42,586 nt of DNA from Actinomycetales bacterium (GTDB taxonomy: Bacteria; Actinomycetota; Actinomycetes; S36-B12; UBA5976). Each line of letters starts with the position of its first letter. The first letter of the stretch is position 1. A program made the translations under genes and the position numbers. The notes under the pieces were generated by a model that saw only the letters and a list, made by a program, of their open reading frames with translations, was not told the DNA's origin and ran no database searches. Of this stretch, positions 8,933-19,901 are shown in pieces. The stretch spans positions 1-42,586 of the forward strand of contig JAGWWW010000012.1 in NCBI GenBank assembly GCA_018970205.1, read 5' to 3'.

Positions 8933-8967
8933 GGAGCCCCGAGACCTGCTCCCGGTCTCGGGGCTCC
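8933..8967 (+). terminator. Terminator-like hairpin after msmK
   Basis: A perfect 14-bp inverted repeat (8933-8946 with 8954-8967) has a 7-nt loop. No T-tract follows, so it may act as a processing or weak terminator structure ending the maltodextrin operon. Confidence 0.6.
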
Positions 8968-9021
8968 GCCATGTCACGGCCGGCGTCGGTGGTGTCTGGG
9001 TGAGTGCCACACAATGACCTA

Positions 9022-10674
9022 GTGACCAACGGGCCTTTGATCGTCCAAAGCGACAAGTCCCTGTTGCTGGAGACCGCGCACCCCGAGGCGGCGCAGTGCC
9101 GGCGCGCGATTGCTGCCTTCGCCGAACTTGAGAGGGCGCCCGAGCACATCCACACATACCGGCTCACGCCGCTGGGCTTATGGAATGCGCGCGCCGCTGG
9201 CCACGACGCGGAGACGGTCATCGACACGCTCATCCGCTACTCCCGGTTTCCGATTCCGCACTCCTTGCTCGTCGACATCGCCGAGAGCATGGGGCGCTAC
9301 GGGCGCCTGCAGTTAGTTGCCCATCCCGCCCACGGCCTCGTTCTCCACGCCACCGACTCAGCGGTCCTGGAAGAGGTACTGCGCTCCCCGAAGCTCAAAC
9401 CGATGCTCGGTGCCCGCATCGGCCTTGATGCAGTGGTGGTGCATCCCAGCGAGCGGGGCAACGTCAAACAGCAGCTCATCCGCCTAGGTTGGCCGGCCGA
9501 GGACCTCGCGGGGTACGTCACCGGCGAGTCACACCCGGTGGAACTGCGCCAAACTGGATGGACACTGCGGGACTACCAGCGCGAGGCGGTAGAGACGTTC
9601 GTCCACGGCGGATCGGGCGTCGTGGTGCTTCCCTGCGGCGCGGGGAAGACCATCGTCGGTGCCGCGGCCGTCGCTGAGCTGCAGGTCACCACGCTCATTC
9701 TGGTGACGAACACAGTGTCGGCGCACCAGTGGCGCAACGAGTTGCTCGGGCGCACGAGCCTGACTGCCGATGAAATCGGTGAGTACTCCGGCTCTAAGAA
9801 AGAAGTTCGACCGGTCACGATCGCCACGTACCAGGTGCTGACGACCAAGCGCAAAGGCGTCTACGCGCACCTCGAGCTCTTCGAGGCGCGCGACTGGGGC
9901 CTGGTCGTCTATGACGAGGTCCACCTGCTGCCCGCGCCGGTCTTCCGGTTCACGGCCGGCATCCAAGCCCGTCGCCGGCTCGGGCTCACCGCCACCTTGG
10001 TCCGGGAGGACGGGCTGGAGGACGAGGTCTTCTCACTCATCGGCCCGAAACGCTACGACGCCCCATGGAAGGACTTGGAGGCACAGGGCTGGATCGCCCC
10101 TGCCGAGTGCATCGAGGTGCGTGTCACCATGGGCACCACGGAGCGTCTGGACTACGCGACCGCGCAGCAGAACGAGAAGTACCGCTTTGCCGCAACGTCA
10201 GGAACCAAGTCACCGGTGATCCGGGCGCTCGCCCAGCGCCACGAGGGCGAGCGGGTTCTCATCATCGGCCAATACCTCGACCAATTGGCGGCTCTTGGTG
10301 AGACTCTGGCGGCTCCGGTTGTCACGGGGTCAACGCCGGTGAGCGAGCGCGAGCGGCTCTTCCAGGAGTTCCGCGAAGGCGCCTTGACCGTGCTCGTCGT
10401 CTCGAAGGTCGCCAACTTCAGCCTGGACCTACCTGAGGCTGGCGTCGCCATTCAGGTGTCGGGCACCTTCGGCTCGCGCCAAGAGGAGGCGCAGCGGCTC
10501 GGGCGAATCCTGCGGCCGAAGTCCGATGGGCGCTCGGCCCGCTTCTACACGGTCGTCACCCGCGACACCGTGGACCAGGACTTCGCAGCACACCGCCAGC
10601 GGTTCCTGACTGAACAGGGCTACGCGTACACCATCTGCGACGCGGAAGACGTCGTCAGCGGCACGTCCGACTGA
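9022..10674 (+). CDS. DNA repair helicase of the XPB/ERCC3 family
   Basis: A 550-residue superfamily 2 helicase very similar to the actinobacterial XPB proteins (MTxGPLIVQSDKxxLLE start). Walker A is PCGAGKT with K209, the DEVH box starts at D298, the RED motif is R328-E329-D330, and motif VI is QRLGRILRP. The N-terminal DRD-like domain covers about residues 1-190. It unwinds DNA 3' to 5' and is presumed to act in nucleotide excision repair or fork processing. GTG 9022 matches the family start and lies 6 nt behind CACAAT (9010-9015), a weak leaderless arrangement; GTG 9004 is in frame but less likely. It appears to be transcribed alone. Confidence 0.9.
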   Translation: MTNGPLIVQSDKSLLLETAHPEAAQCRRAIAAFAELERAPEHIHTYRLTPLGLWNARAAGHDAETVIDTLIRYSRFPIPHSLLVDIAESMGRYGRLQLVAHPAHGLVLHATDSAVLEEVLRSPKLKPMLGARIGLDAVVVHPSERGNVKQQLIRLGWPAEDLAGYVTGESHPVELRQTGWTLRDYQREAVETFVHGGSGVVVLPCGAGKTIVGAAAVAELQVTTLILVTNTVSAHQWRNELLGRTSLTADEIGEYSGSKKEVRPVTIATYQVLTTKRKGVYAHLELFEARDWGLVVYDEVHLLPAPVFRFTAGIQARRRLGLTATLVREDGLEDEVFSLIGPKRYDAPWKDLEAQGWIAPAECIEVRVTMGTTERLDYATAQQNEKYRFAATSGTKSPVIRALAQRHEGERVLIIGQYLDQLAALGETLAAPVVTGSTPVSERERLFQEFREGALTVLVVSKVANFSLDLPEAGVAIQVSGTFGSRQEEAQRLGRILRPKSDGRSARFYTVVTRDTVDQDFAAHRQRFLTEQGYAYTICDAEDVVSGTSD

Positions 10675-10675
10675 G

Positions 10676-10708
10676 CCCGGGAGTGGGCGGTGCCCCCGGG
10701 AGTGGGCG
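10676..10708. repeat. Short direct repeat CCCGGGAGTGGGCG, two copies
   Basis: Two identical 14-bp copies (10676-10689 and 10695-10708) lie 19 bp apart just after the helicase stop. Nothing else is recognised between the helicase and the groEL terminator. Confidence 0.5.
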
Positions 10709-10835
10709 ACGCGGTTGGCGCTAGTGCGATGGCCTGCCACTCGCTGCGGTAGTGCGGCCCGCTTCGGCGGCTTCGAGCACGAACACCACGTGTCGATGAC
10801 CAGATGACCGCCGACCAGGCAAGTCCCCTGACATG

Positions 10836-10873
10836 ACAGTGGGGGCACCGGCATCTGCCGGTGCCCCCACTGT
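10836..10873 (-). terminator. Terminator-like hairpin between groEL and the helicase gene
   Basis: An 18-bp perfect stem (10836-10853 with 10856-10873) has a 2-base tip and lies 18 bp beyond the groEL stop. It lacks a long T-tract on either strand but is very stable. It probably ends groEL transcripts and may shield against read-through from the convergent helicase gene. Confidence 0.65.
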
Positions 10874-10891
10874 TGCTAGGGCGCAGTGGGC

Positions 10892-12644
<1,753 letters not shown>

Positions 12645-12652
12645 GCGTATTG

Positions 12653-12679
12653 TTGGCACTCACCCGGGGAGAGTGCAAA
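12653..12679 (-). promoter_or_regulatory. CIRCE element (HrcA operator), distal copy
   Basis: TTGGCACTC, nine bases, then GAGTGCAAA: a second CIRCE, 8 bp from the first. The short gap between them includes most of a TACGCT hexamer on the minus strand (12649-12644) that could be the groEL -10 box. Confidence 0.85.
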
Positions 12680-12771
12680 TCGGGGGTTGGCAATCCCCAC
12701 GCGCTGACCGAGCGAGGTCCGTCGAGCGGATGACCTGAAATCCGGCGAACCGGACAAGTAATACTTAAGGG

Positions 12772-13107
12772 TTAGCGGGCCTCACGGCGGGCGACCCGGG
12801 CTTGATGACGTGTTTGGCGCAACCGGAGCAATCTCCGGACGAGGATGGGGTCGAACTCCAGGGCCTGCGGATCTTCCAGCAGCGCGCTGAGAACTTGGTG
12901 GTAGACCGCCGGTGTCATGTCGAATTCTGCGCGGATTGACTGCTCTTTCGCGCCGGAGAACCGCCACCATTGGCGCTCAAAGGCCAAAATCGCCTTCTCG
13001 CGCTCGGTCAGCGACGACGCGCCCATGGGCTCGCCATACGGATGCCCGCAGGCTCCGCTGCCGACTGCGGTCAGGTGTGGCGCTGAGGCTTCGGCGGGGC
13101 TACCCAT
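12772..13107 (-). CDS. DUF3263 family protein
   Basis: A 111-residue small basic protein. Residues from about 34 (LTEREKAILAFERQWWRF) through AVYHQVLSALLEDP to a C-terminal Arg-rich tail match the actinobacterial DUF3263 family, whose fold suggests a helix-turn-helix DNA-binding protein of unknown role. ATG 13107 is chosen because it lies 7 nt behind TACCCT with a -35-like ATGACA 18 bp further up, a leaderless promoter. ATG 13026 would give a shorter protein starting MGASS, nearer the conserved domain. A perfect palindrome overlaps the -35. Nothing else links it functionally to groEL or to the divergent secreted protein. Confidence 0.8.
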   Translation of the reverse strand: MGSPAEASAPHLTAVGSGACGHPYGEPMGASSLTEREKAILAFERQWWRFSGAKEQSIRAEFDMTPAVYHQVLSALLEDPQALEFDPILVRRLLRLRQTRHQARVARREAR

Positions 13108-13114
13108 GTCCCTG

Positions 13115-13145
13115 AGGGTACACGGAGAATGACATCGTTGTCATT
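13115..13145 (-). promoter_or_regulatory. Leaderless promoter of the DUF3263 gene with overlapping palindrome
   Basis: On the minus strand, ATGACA (13144-13139), an 18-bp spacer, TACCCT (13120-13115), 7 nt, then ATG 13107. The palindrome AATGACA-TCGT-TGTCATT (13128-13145) covers the -35 hexamer, so a repressor bound there would block the promoter. Confidence 0.55.
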
Positions 13146-13358
13146 ACCCCCGTCAGACGGCGGCCGCCTTCGCGGCTGGGCCAGCCGGACAGCGTCCGTT
13201 GGACGGAAATTCTCCGCAGGCGGGGCCGTGCTGGCCTAGGCCGCGACCGATGTGACCAAAATGCCCGCGCCCGGTGACTAGCCAAAGCGCCCCAATTAGT
13301 GCCAAGATATGGGCGGCGTCGAATAGGCGCGTAGTCAAACTCTTGGGAAGGGCCCAGC

Positions 13359-15263
13359 ATGAAAATCGGACAGCATGCTCGTCTTGTGGCGGGCGTTGTA
13401 GTCGGACTGGTGGTGGCTGGCGGAACCGCCTACGCGACCACCGTCGACAGTTCAGGCACCGAGACCGCTGCCTGCATCACCCCTGCTAAGTACATCCGCG
13501 TCCTTGCGGATGGCGCTGAGTGCCGCCGTCGCGAGACTGCCATTTCGCTGCCGTCCATGGACACGGTCATGTCGCTGCAGGACACCATCAACGCGAACTC
13601 TGACCAGTTGGATGCTCTGCAGTCGTCAGTTGACGACCTGCTGGGCGCGTTCGACCCGGCCACCATCGACGCCTTGTCCAGTGCGACTGGGCAAGCGGCC
13701 AGTGACATCGCCGAGCTGCAGGACCTCACGAACTCCAACGCCGCCGACATCTTCGGGCTGCAGGGCGACCTTGCGGGCGAGGCTGAGCGTGCGATGGGTG
13801 CCGAAGAAGAGCTCATGGCGAACTTCGACAACTACACCACCTCCGACGACTTGCAGGCGACGATTGACGACCTGCAGGCGCAGATCGAGTCCAAGGCTGA
13901 CGGCGAGGGCACGGACGCGAACTTCAGCGACCTGAGCTCGGCCATCGGCGACATCAGCGCCACGCTGGTCGCGTTCGACCAGACCGCGAGCGACCTGCAG
14001 AACCAGATCACCGACGTGGCAGCTGCTGTTGACACGAACGCCGCCGACCAGGCTGCGTTCAGCAACGACGTGCTCGCGACCCTGGACGACTGGTCGACGC
14101 AGATCAACGAGTTGCAGGACCTCATCAACGGCAACGGCGCCGACATCTTCGCGCTGCAGGGTGACCTCGCAGGTGAGAAGAATCGCGCAATGGCCGCTGA
14201 GGATGACCTCATGGCTGAGTTCGACAACTACACCAACAGTGACGACCTTCAGGCTTCCTTGAATGACCTGCAGGCTCAAATCGAGACCAAGGCGGATGGC
14301 GAAAGCACTGATGCCAACTTCAGCGACCTTGCTTCTGCCATCGGTGACATCAGCTCCACGCTGGTTGGCTTCGACCAGAATGCAAGCGACCTGCAGAACC
14401 AGATCACCGACCTCGGTGCTGCTCTTGACGCCAATGGCGCTAATGACGATGCGTTCGCTGCCGCCACAGGCTCCAGCATTGACGCCATTATCGCTGGTCT
14501 GTCTGCGAACAATGCTGCCGATGCAGTTGACGCCTCCAACTTGGCCGACGCGATTGCAGCGCAGGGTGCCATCAACAGCTCGGTGAGCTCCAATGCCGCC
14601 AACCTGGCCTCGTCCGTCGCGTCCATCCAGGGCTCGCAGGACTCGCTGAACAGCGCGTTCAGCAGCCTGTCGGCATCGGTTGCTGGCACGACTGACGCCA
14701 TCGCGAACCTCGCGAACAGCGTCTCGGTCGGCTTGGCCGCCTCTGCCGCTGACACCGCGGCGTACGTCGCAGCGTCGCTGGGCAGCATCAACGCTGGTAT
14801 CGACACCCTGACCGGGAACTACAACTCCCTGTCTGCGGCTGTTGCTGCCAACGCTGACGCGATCGCCAACCTGGCGAGCAGCGTGCAGTCGGCTCTCGAC
14901 CTGCGTGACCAGGCCATCGCGGCGCTGACCGCCCGCGTTGCGGCTCTGGAGTCGGCTTCGGCGGCCAACGCGGGTGCAGCAGCCAACGCTCAGGCCACGG
15001 CTGACAACGCTCAGGCCACGGCTAACATCGCCGCGTCCGCGGCTGACTCCGCCCAGCAGTCGGCCAACTACGCTAGTGGCGAGGCATGGAACGCGTGGAT
15101 GATGGCGTACACCGCTAAGAACAAGGCTGACGACGCCCAGACCGCCGTGGACAGCGCGTGGACCGCGATCTCCAACCTGAACGGCGAGCTGAACAACGGG
15201 CTCATCACCCTGCAGAACCAGATCAACAACCTGCAGAACCAGATCAACGCACTGGTTCCCTGA
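13359..15263 (+). CDS. Secreted coiled-coil protein with internal repeats, function unknown
   Basis: A 634-residue Ala/Asp/Ser-rich protein. ATG 13359 follows GGGAAGG. Residues 1-26 are a signal peptide ending AYA. Residues about 35-66 carry ACITPAKYIRVLADGAEC...ETAISLP, like a small cysteine-pair domain found at the N-terminus of many secreted actinobacterial fibre or collagen-like proteins. Residues about 119-226 and 251-358 are two copies of one unit (ELQDL...ADIF.LQGDLAGE...DNYT..DDLQA...SDLQNQIT) offset by exactly 132 codons. The rest is low-complexity heptad-like helix ending in QNQINNLQNQINALVP. No LPxTG motif or C-terminal membrane anchor is visible. It may form a trimeric or filamentous surface fibre; that role is inference. 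A tandem TGA-TAG stop and a strong terminator follow. Confidence 0.8.
   Translation: MKIGQHARLVAGVVVGLVVAGGTAYATTVDSSGTETAACITPAKYIRVLADGAECRRRETAISLPSMDTVMSLQDTINANSDQLDALQSSVDDLLGAFDPATIDALSSATGQAASDIAELQDLTNSNAADIFGLQGDLAGEAERAMGAEEELMANFDNYTTSDDLQATIDDLQAQIESKADGEGTDANFSDLSSAIGDISATLVAFDQTASDLQNQITDVAAAVDTNAADQAAFSNDVLATLDDWSTQINELQDLINGNGADIFALQGDLAGEKNRAMAAEDDLMAEFDNYTNSDDLQASLNDLQAQIETKADGESTDANFSDLASAIGDISSTLVGFDQNASDLQNQITDLGAALDANGANDDAFAAATGSSIDAIIAGLSANNAADAVDASNLADAIAAQGAINSSVSSNAANLASSVASIQGSQDSLNSAFSSLSASVAGTTDAIANLANSVSVGLAASAADTAAYVAASLGSINAGIDTLTGNYNSLSAAVAANADAIANLASSVQSALDLRDQAIAALTARVAALESASAANAGAAANAQATADNAQATANIAASAADSAQQSANYASGEAWNAWMMAYTAKNKADDAQTAVDSAWTAISNLNGELNNGLITLQNQINNLQNQINALVP
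13713..14430 (+). repeat. Internal duplication (about 110 codons, 396-bp offset) in the coiled-coil gene
   Basis: Copy 1 runs from about 13713 to 14030 and copy 2 from about 14109 to 14430. They share most residues but differ widely at third codon positions, so the duplication is old and has been kept by selection on the protein. Confidence 0.75.
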
Positions 15264-15278
15264 TAGCAACAAGCAGGT

Positions 15279-15319
15279 CAGAGAACCCGCCCCGGGCACC
15301 CGGGGCGGGTTCTCTGCTT
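15279..15319 (+). terminator. Intrinsic terminator after the coiled-coil gene
   Basis: A perfect 18-bp inverted repeat (15279-15296 with 15299-15316) rich in G+C is followed by CTTTC, 16 bp beyond the stop. Confidence 0.85.
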
Positions 15320-15638
15320 TCATGTGTCATCCATGATGAGTGCCGCGCGCGCACCGGTTCAATGAACTCCGGCAGCGATCGGCGCGCGACGCCGACGGGC
15401 GAGCCGTAACGGTGGCTGAGCCTGAATCAGCCCGAGAATCTGCAGAGCCCGCGCACACGCTTGCACACGTGTACCCCAGCGACCAAATATGTGTCGAGCG
15501 TCACCTGTGCACGCAGGGCGCACCATCGGCGTCGCCGTCGTCGATGCCCCTGGCGGCTCACGGCCGGACATCGAACCTGCTGCCAGGCGACTCACTGCCA
15601 TGACCGACAGCCCCCGGGCCTGGTCCTGCGAGAGACCG
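15320..15638. other. Intergenic stretch between coiled-coil gene terminator and tRNA-Thr
   Basis: About 320 bp. Short open frames exist on both strands, but none has a recognisable domain, ribosome site or leaderless start. No integrase or repeat is seen next to the tRNA. It probably holds the tRNA terminator. Confidence 0.4.
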
Positions 15639-15714
15639 TGGAGCCGACGAGGGGACTCGAACCCCTAACCGCCCGATTACAAGTCGGGTGCGCTACCAAT
15701 TGCGCCACGTCGGC
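15639..15714 (-). tRNA. tRNA-Thr (anticodon TGT)
   Basis: A 76-nt cloverleaf on the minus strand. The acceptor arm is GCCGACG/CGTCGGC, the D-arm GGCGCAATTGGTAGCGC, the anticodon stem CCCGA/TCGGG with loop CTTGTAA (anticodon complement at 15679-15681), and the T-arm contains GGTTCGAGTCC. The discriminator T and the CCA end are encoded. It reads ACA and probably other ACN threonine codons. Confidence 0.96.
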
Positions 15715-15854
15715 CGGTGCACCCCGGGTCGCCCACTGTGGCCCTCGGGCCTGGGCCTGTGGGCCCGTCAGTCATGGCACCTCAGGGGTATGCCGCAGCC
15801 CGTAAGCCTACCTCCGCCCGTTTGCGGCGAACCGGCAACGGGAACAACGCACGC

Positions 15855-17315
15855 ATGGGCAACAACGTGATCGTGGTCGCCAACCGACTCCCCGTGGAGT
15901 GTCATGAAGCAGATGGAGCCGCCACCTGGGTCCGTTCGCCTGGGGGGTTGGTGACGGCCCTTGACAGCGCTCTGAGCCGACATGCCTGCACCTGGATCGG
16001 CTGGAGCGGTCGGGCATGCGACGAGCAGTCCATCGCGGCAGACCTGCCCACCCGCATCCACGAGTGCGAGCTGATCGAGGTACCGCTGACGGCTGAGGAG
16101 GTTGCCAGCCACTATGAGGGGTTCTGCAACGCGACTCTGTGGCCGCTGTACCACGATGCCGTGGCGCCGGTGGTCTACAACCGCAGCAGTTTCGAGACGT
16201 ACGAGGCGGTGAACCGCCGGTTCTGCGACATCGTGGCATCTGAGGCCCCTCGCGGGGCGACCATCTGGGTGCACGACTACCAACTGCAGCTGCTCCCGCA
16301 GATGCTGCGGCGGCTACGGCCGGACCTGCGTGTCGGGTTCTTCCTGCACATCCCCTTCCCCCCGCCGGAGCTGTTCGGCCGGCTGCCGTGGCGGCAGCAG
16401 ATCCTCAACGGCGTGCTCGGCGCCGACGCCATCGGCTTCCAGACTGCCGACGCATTGGAGAACTTCCTCGCATCAGTGTGCAACCACACACAAGCCAGCG
16501 GCGCCGACGGGTTCATCAGCGTTCCGGGCTCGGCCGACGAGCCCGAGCGCACGGTGACAGTCGGCGCCTTCCCCATCTCCATCGACGTCGAACACATCGG
16601 CGCGCTGGCCACCGACGCCGCCACCGCCGAACTCGCCCGCCAGGTTCGCAGCGACCTCGGAGACCCCCGCACGCTGCTGCTCGGGGTGGACCGTCTGGAC
16701 TACACCAAAGGCATCGAAGTGCGACTGCAGGCAATCGTGGAGTTGTTCGAGGACGGCTCACTGAACCCCTACGAGACCGTGTTCCTGCAGATTGCGAGCC
16801 CGAGCCGGCAGAACGTGGAGCAGTACCAACGCATCCGCGAGCAAGTCGAGGGCGCCATCGGCCGGGCAGTAGGCGACCTGAGCCGGCTGGGGACCAGCCC
16901 GATCCAGTACCTCTACCAATCGATGCCGTCGGATGACCTGGTCGCGTTCTACATGGCAGCGGACGTGATGCTCGTGACCCCGTTGCGCGACGGCATGAAC
17001 CTGGTGGCCAAGGAATACGTCGCCGCCCGCATCCACGACGACGGCGCGCTTGTGCTGAGCGAGTTCGCCGGCGCGGCCCGCGAGTTGCGCGACGCCTGGC
17101 TCATCAACCCCTACGACACCGACGGCACCAAACGCGCCATCCTGCGCGCGGTGCGGGCGTCCAAGACCGAGAAGGCCCGCCGGATGTCGGCGATGCGGCA
17201 AGCGGTTGTGCGTCACGACGTGCAGCGCTGGTCTGATGAGTTCCTCTCCATCTTGGCGACCACCGACCGACAGGAGATCATCGACCTCCGGGAGCGGTCG
17301 GGCCTACCGCTGTGA
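15855..17315 (+). CDS. otsA: Trehalose-6-phosphate synthase (GT20)
   Basis: A 486-residue cytoplasmic glycosyltransferase that joins a nucleotide-activated glucose to glucose-6-phosphate to give trehalose-6-phosphate. Motifs: VVANRLPVE at the start, [77 protein letters not shown] and LSEFAGAA. Length is normal for the family. ATG 15855 is preferred because conserved sequence begins there; the frame is open upstream to 15717, but that part is Pro/Arg-rich and unconserved. The ribosome site is weak. The stop overlaps the next start (GTGA), coupling it to the phosphatase fusion. Confidence 0.95.
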   Translation: MGNNVIVVANRLPVECHEADGAATWVRSPGGLVTALDSALSRHACTWIGWSGRACDEQSIAADLPTRIHECELIEVPLTAEEVASHYEGFCNATLWPLYHDAVAPVVYNRSSFETYEAVNRRFCDIVASEAPRGATIWVHDYQLQLLPQMLRRLRPDLRVGFFLHIPFPPPELFGRLPWRQQILNGVLGADAIGFQTADALENFLASVCNHTQASGADGFISVPGSADEPERTVTVGAFPISIDVEHIGALATDAATAELARQVRSDLGDPRTLLLGVDRLDYTKGIEVRLQAIVELFEDGSLNPYETVFLQIASPSRQNVEQYQRIREQVEGAIGRAVGDLSRLGTSPIQYLYQSMPSDDLVAFYMAADVMLVTPLRDGMNLVAKEYVAARIHDDGALVLSEFAGAARELRDAWLINPYDTDGTKRAILRAVRASKTEKARRMSAMRQAVVRHDVQRWSDEFLSILATTDRQEIIDLRERSGLPL

Positions 17316-19870
17316 GACCGGACCTCATGGACGCGCTGCGGCAGTTCGCGCGGGCGCCGTCCATCCTGGTGGGCTGCGACTACGACGGCACCATCGCGCC
17401 GATCGTGGACGATCCCACGCACGCGACCCCGCTGCCGGAGTCGGTGGTGGCGCTGCGCGCCCTCGCGGGTCTCTCGCACACGACCGTGGCGGTGGTCTCG
17501 GGGCGGAGCCTGCGGGACCTAGCCACGCTCTCACGCCTGCCCGGGGAGATCCACCTCGTGGGCAGCCACGGCTCTGAGTTCGACGCGGACTTCCTCAGCG
17601 ACCTCGAGCCGGGCCTGGCCGCACGGCTGCGTGAGGTCACGCGGGTCATCGAGGACCTGGTCTCGGGGGTGCCGGGGGTGCTGGTCGAGCACAAGCCCGC
17701 CAGCGTGGCGGTGCACCTGCGCCGCTGTGCCAGCGCCGACTCCACCCGCCTGGCCACCCATCTGCTCACCGGACCGGCGACGCTGCCGGGGGTATATGTC
17801 ACCTACGGCAAGGCCGTCCTGGAGTTCGCGGTCATCCGGATGGACAAAGGCCACGCATTCGAGGCCCTGCGCGCAGGGCACGGGGCCGCAGCCGCGCTCT
17901 TCATCGGTGACGACGTGACCGACGAGAGCGTCTTCACCGCGCTCAGCGGACCAGATGTGGCCATCAAGGTGGGCGGCGGGCAGACCGCGGCCCGCTACCG
18001 GGTCGACGACCCGATCGACGCCGCCCGGGTGTTCGCCACCCTCGCGGAGGAGCGGCGCATCTGGCTCGCCGGCGCCGAGAGCACGCCCATCCAGGACCAT
18101 GGCCTGCTCTCCGACGGCACCACGGTGGCCCTGGTCACCCCGCACGGGCGGGTGTCGTGGCTGTGTCACCCCGGCGTGGACGCCCCAGCGGTGTTCGCCG
18201 AGCTCCTCGGCGGGGAGACGGCCGGTCACTTCACGATCGCGCCGGTGTCTGGCAGCGCGCCGCTGTCGCAGACGTATGTGCCCGACACCATGACCATCAC
18301 CACGCGCTGGGCCGGCCTGACGGTGACGGACTACCTCGACCGCAGCGACCAACCCGGGCCGGGCGCAGCCGCACCGGCAGCTTTGTCCACCCGGCTGGTG
18401 CGGGCGGTGCATGCGAGAGTGCCGGCTCGCATCGTGTTCGCCCCACGGCCGGAGTTCGGGCAGGTGACCGTGCGACTGGACATCACCCCCGACGGGGTCC
18501 GCGTCATGGGCGGCGCGGAGCCCATCACCTTGCGCTGCCCCGAAGCGACGTGGGACATCGCCCATGACGGGGTGCATGAGACTGCGATCGGCACGCTCAC
18601 CCCGACGGCACAGTTGCGGGAGTTCACGGTCGAGTTGCGCACCGGCACCGACGACCTCTCGCGCCACCGGCTCCCCGAGTCGCAGCGCCGCAGCATGACC
18701 GAGGAGCACTGGCGCACCTGGGTACAGCGACTGAACGTGCCGGAACACCACCACGAGCATGTGGTTCGCTCGGCGCTGACGTTGAAGGCCCTGTGCCATG
18801 AGCGCACTGGCGCGATCCTCGCGGCCGCCACCACCAGCCTGCCGGAGGGCCTCGGCGGGGTCCGCAACTGGGACTACCGCTACTGCTGGCTGCGCGATGC
18901 GGCGCTGGCGGCACAGGTGTTGGTTGCCCTCGGCAGCACCGAGGAGGCGCAGGCCTTCCTGCTCTGGCTTCACATCGTCATTGCCGGCGCAGCGGCGCCG
19001 GAGCGTGTGCACCCGCTGTACACCGTGCACGGCACCCCCTTGGGGTCTGAGGCGGTGGTCGACGTACTGCCGGGCTACGCGGGCTCCCGGCCGGTGCGCG
19101 TGGGCAACGCCGCACAAGGGCAGGTCCAACTTGATGTGTTCGGCCCGATCGTGGACCTCATCGCCGACCTGGTGAAGCTGCGCGGGCGGGCCACCGACGA
19201 CGACCTGTGGCTCACCCGGGCGTGCGTGCAGGCGGTTGCCAGCCGCTGGCGTGAGCCGGACCACGGCATCTGGGAGATTCGTGACCGCCCGCGCCACCAT
19301 GTGCACAGCAAGGTGATGTGTTGGCTGGCGGTGACGCGCGGAATCGAGGTGATGGAGTCCGTCGGACAGCCGCAGCCGGAATGGGTTGCGCTGCAGGCCG
19401 AGATCGCTGCTGACGTGCTCGAGCAGGGCTGGCACGAGCCGCTGCAGTCGTTCGTGTGCGCATACGACCGGCCCGAGTTGGATGCGGCCGCGCTGCATGT
19501 GGCGCTGACCGGGCTGCTGCCGCACGACGACCCGCGGCTGGTCTCAACCGTCGAGGCAGTAGAGGCGGCGCTGCGGGTCGGACCGACGGTCCTTCGCTAC
19601 ACGTACGACGATGGCCTGCCCGGGCGCGAGGGCGGCATGACCATCTGCACGACCTGGCTCATCGAGTGCTACCTGCGCGCCGGCTTGCGCGAAGAGGCCG
19701 AGGAACTGCTGCGGCAGGTGCTCGAGTGCAGCGGCCGCACCGGCCTGCTGTCGGAGCAGTGGGACGCCGCCGGCTCCCGAGGATTGGGCAACCACCCGCA
19801 GGCGTACAGCCACATCGGGGTCATCCGGGCGGCGTTGGCTCTGGACGGCATCTTCCTCAGCTCGCGGTAG
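17312..19870 (+). CDS. otsB: Trehalose-6-phosphate phosphatase fused to a GH15 (trehalase/glucoamylase-like) domain
   Basis: An 852-residue two-domain protein. Residues about 1-245 are a HAD trehalose-phosphatase: CDYDGTIAP with the catalytic pair D23/D25, a VVSGRS motif, and GDDVTDE (199-205) for metal binding. Residues about 255-852 are a GH15 hydrolase: an N-terminal beta-sandwich starting IQDHGLLSDGTTVALV, then a toroid with GLGGVRNWDYRYCWLRDA (from 513), GIWEIR with E655 as probable general acid, and LLSEQWD with E815 as probable general base. Actinobacterial GH15 proteins of this type include alpha,alpha-trehalases. The phosphatase finishes OtsA's product; the GH15 part may hydrolyse trehalose or another alpha-glucan, which the sequence alone does not settle. 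GTG 17312 overlaps the otsA stop by 4 nt. Confidence 0.9.
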   Translation: MRPDLMDALRQFARAPSILVGCDYDGTIAPIVDDPTHATPLPESVVALRALAGLSHTTVAVVSGRSLRDLATLSRLPGEIHLVGSHGSEFDADFLSDLEPGLAARLREVTRVIEDLVSGVPGVLVEHKPASVAVHLRRCASADSTRLATHLLTGPATLPGVYVTYGKAVLEFAVIRMDKGHAFEALRAGHGAAAALFIGDDVTDESVFTALSGPDVAIKVGGGQTAARYRVDDPIDAARVFATLAEERRIWLAGAESTPIQDHGLLSDGTTVALVTPHGRVSWLCHPGVDAPAVFAELLGGETAGHFTIAPVSGSAPLSQTYVPDTMTITTRWAGLTVTDYLDRSDQPGPGAAAPAALSTRLVRAVHARVPARIVFAPRPEFGQVTVRLDITPDGVRVMGGAEPITLRCPEATWDIAHDGVHETAIGTLTPTAQLREFTVELRTGTDDLSRHRLPESQRRSMTEEHWRTWVQRLNVPEHHHEHVVRSALTLKALCHERTGAILAAATTSLPEGLGGVRNWDYRYCWLRDAALAAQVLVALGSTEEAQAFLLWLHIVIAGAAAPERVHPLYTVHGTPLGSEAVVDVLPGYAGSRPVRVGNAAQGQVQLDVFGPIVDLIADLVKLRGRATDDDLWLTRACVQAVASRWREPDHGIWEIRDRPRHHVHSKVMCWLAVTRGIEVMESVGQPQPEWVALQAEIAADVLEQGWHEPLQSFVCAYDRPELDAAALHVALTGLLPHDDPRLVSTVEAVEAALRVGPTVLRYTYDDGLPGREGGMTICTTWLIECYLRAGLREEAEELLRQVLECSGRTGLLSEQWDAAGSRGLGNHPQAYSHIGVIRAALALDGIFLSSR

Positions 19871-19901
19871 CCTGACCGCCGGCACGAGGTGAGGAGGGCG
19901 C

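Noticed and set aside
13626..15323. Open frame of about 565 codons opposite the coiled-coil gene
   Set aside because: The translation is Arg/Val/Gly-rich without domains, and it runs through the terminator. The plus strand has the signal peptide, ribosome site and repeats.
15639..15714. Attachment site of an integrated element at tRNA-Thr
   Set aside because: No integrase, no direct repeat of the tRNA 3' end and no phage genes nearby.
17531..19525. Open frame of about 660 codons opposite the otsB-GH15 gene
   Set aside because: It is an antisense shadow; both real domains with catalytic motifs are on the plus strand.
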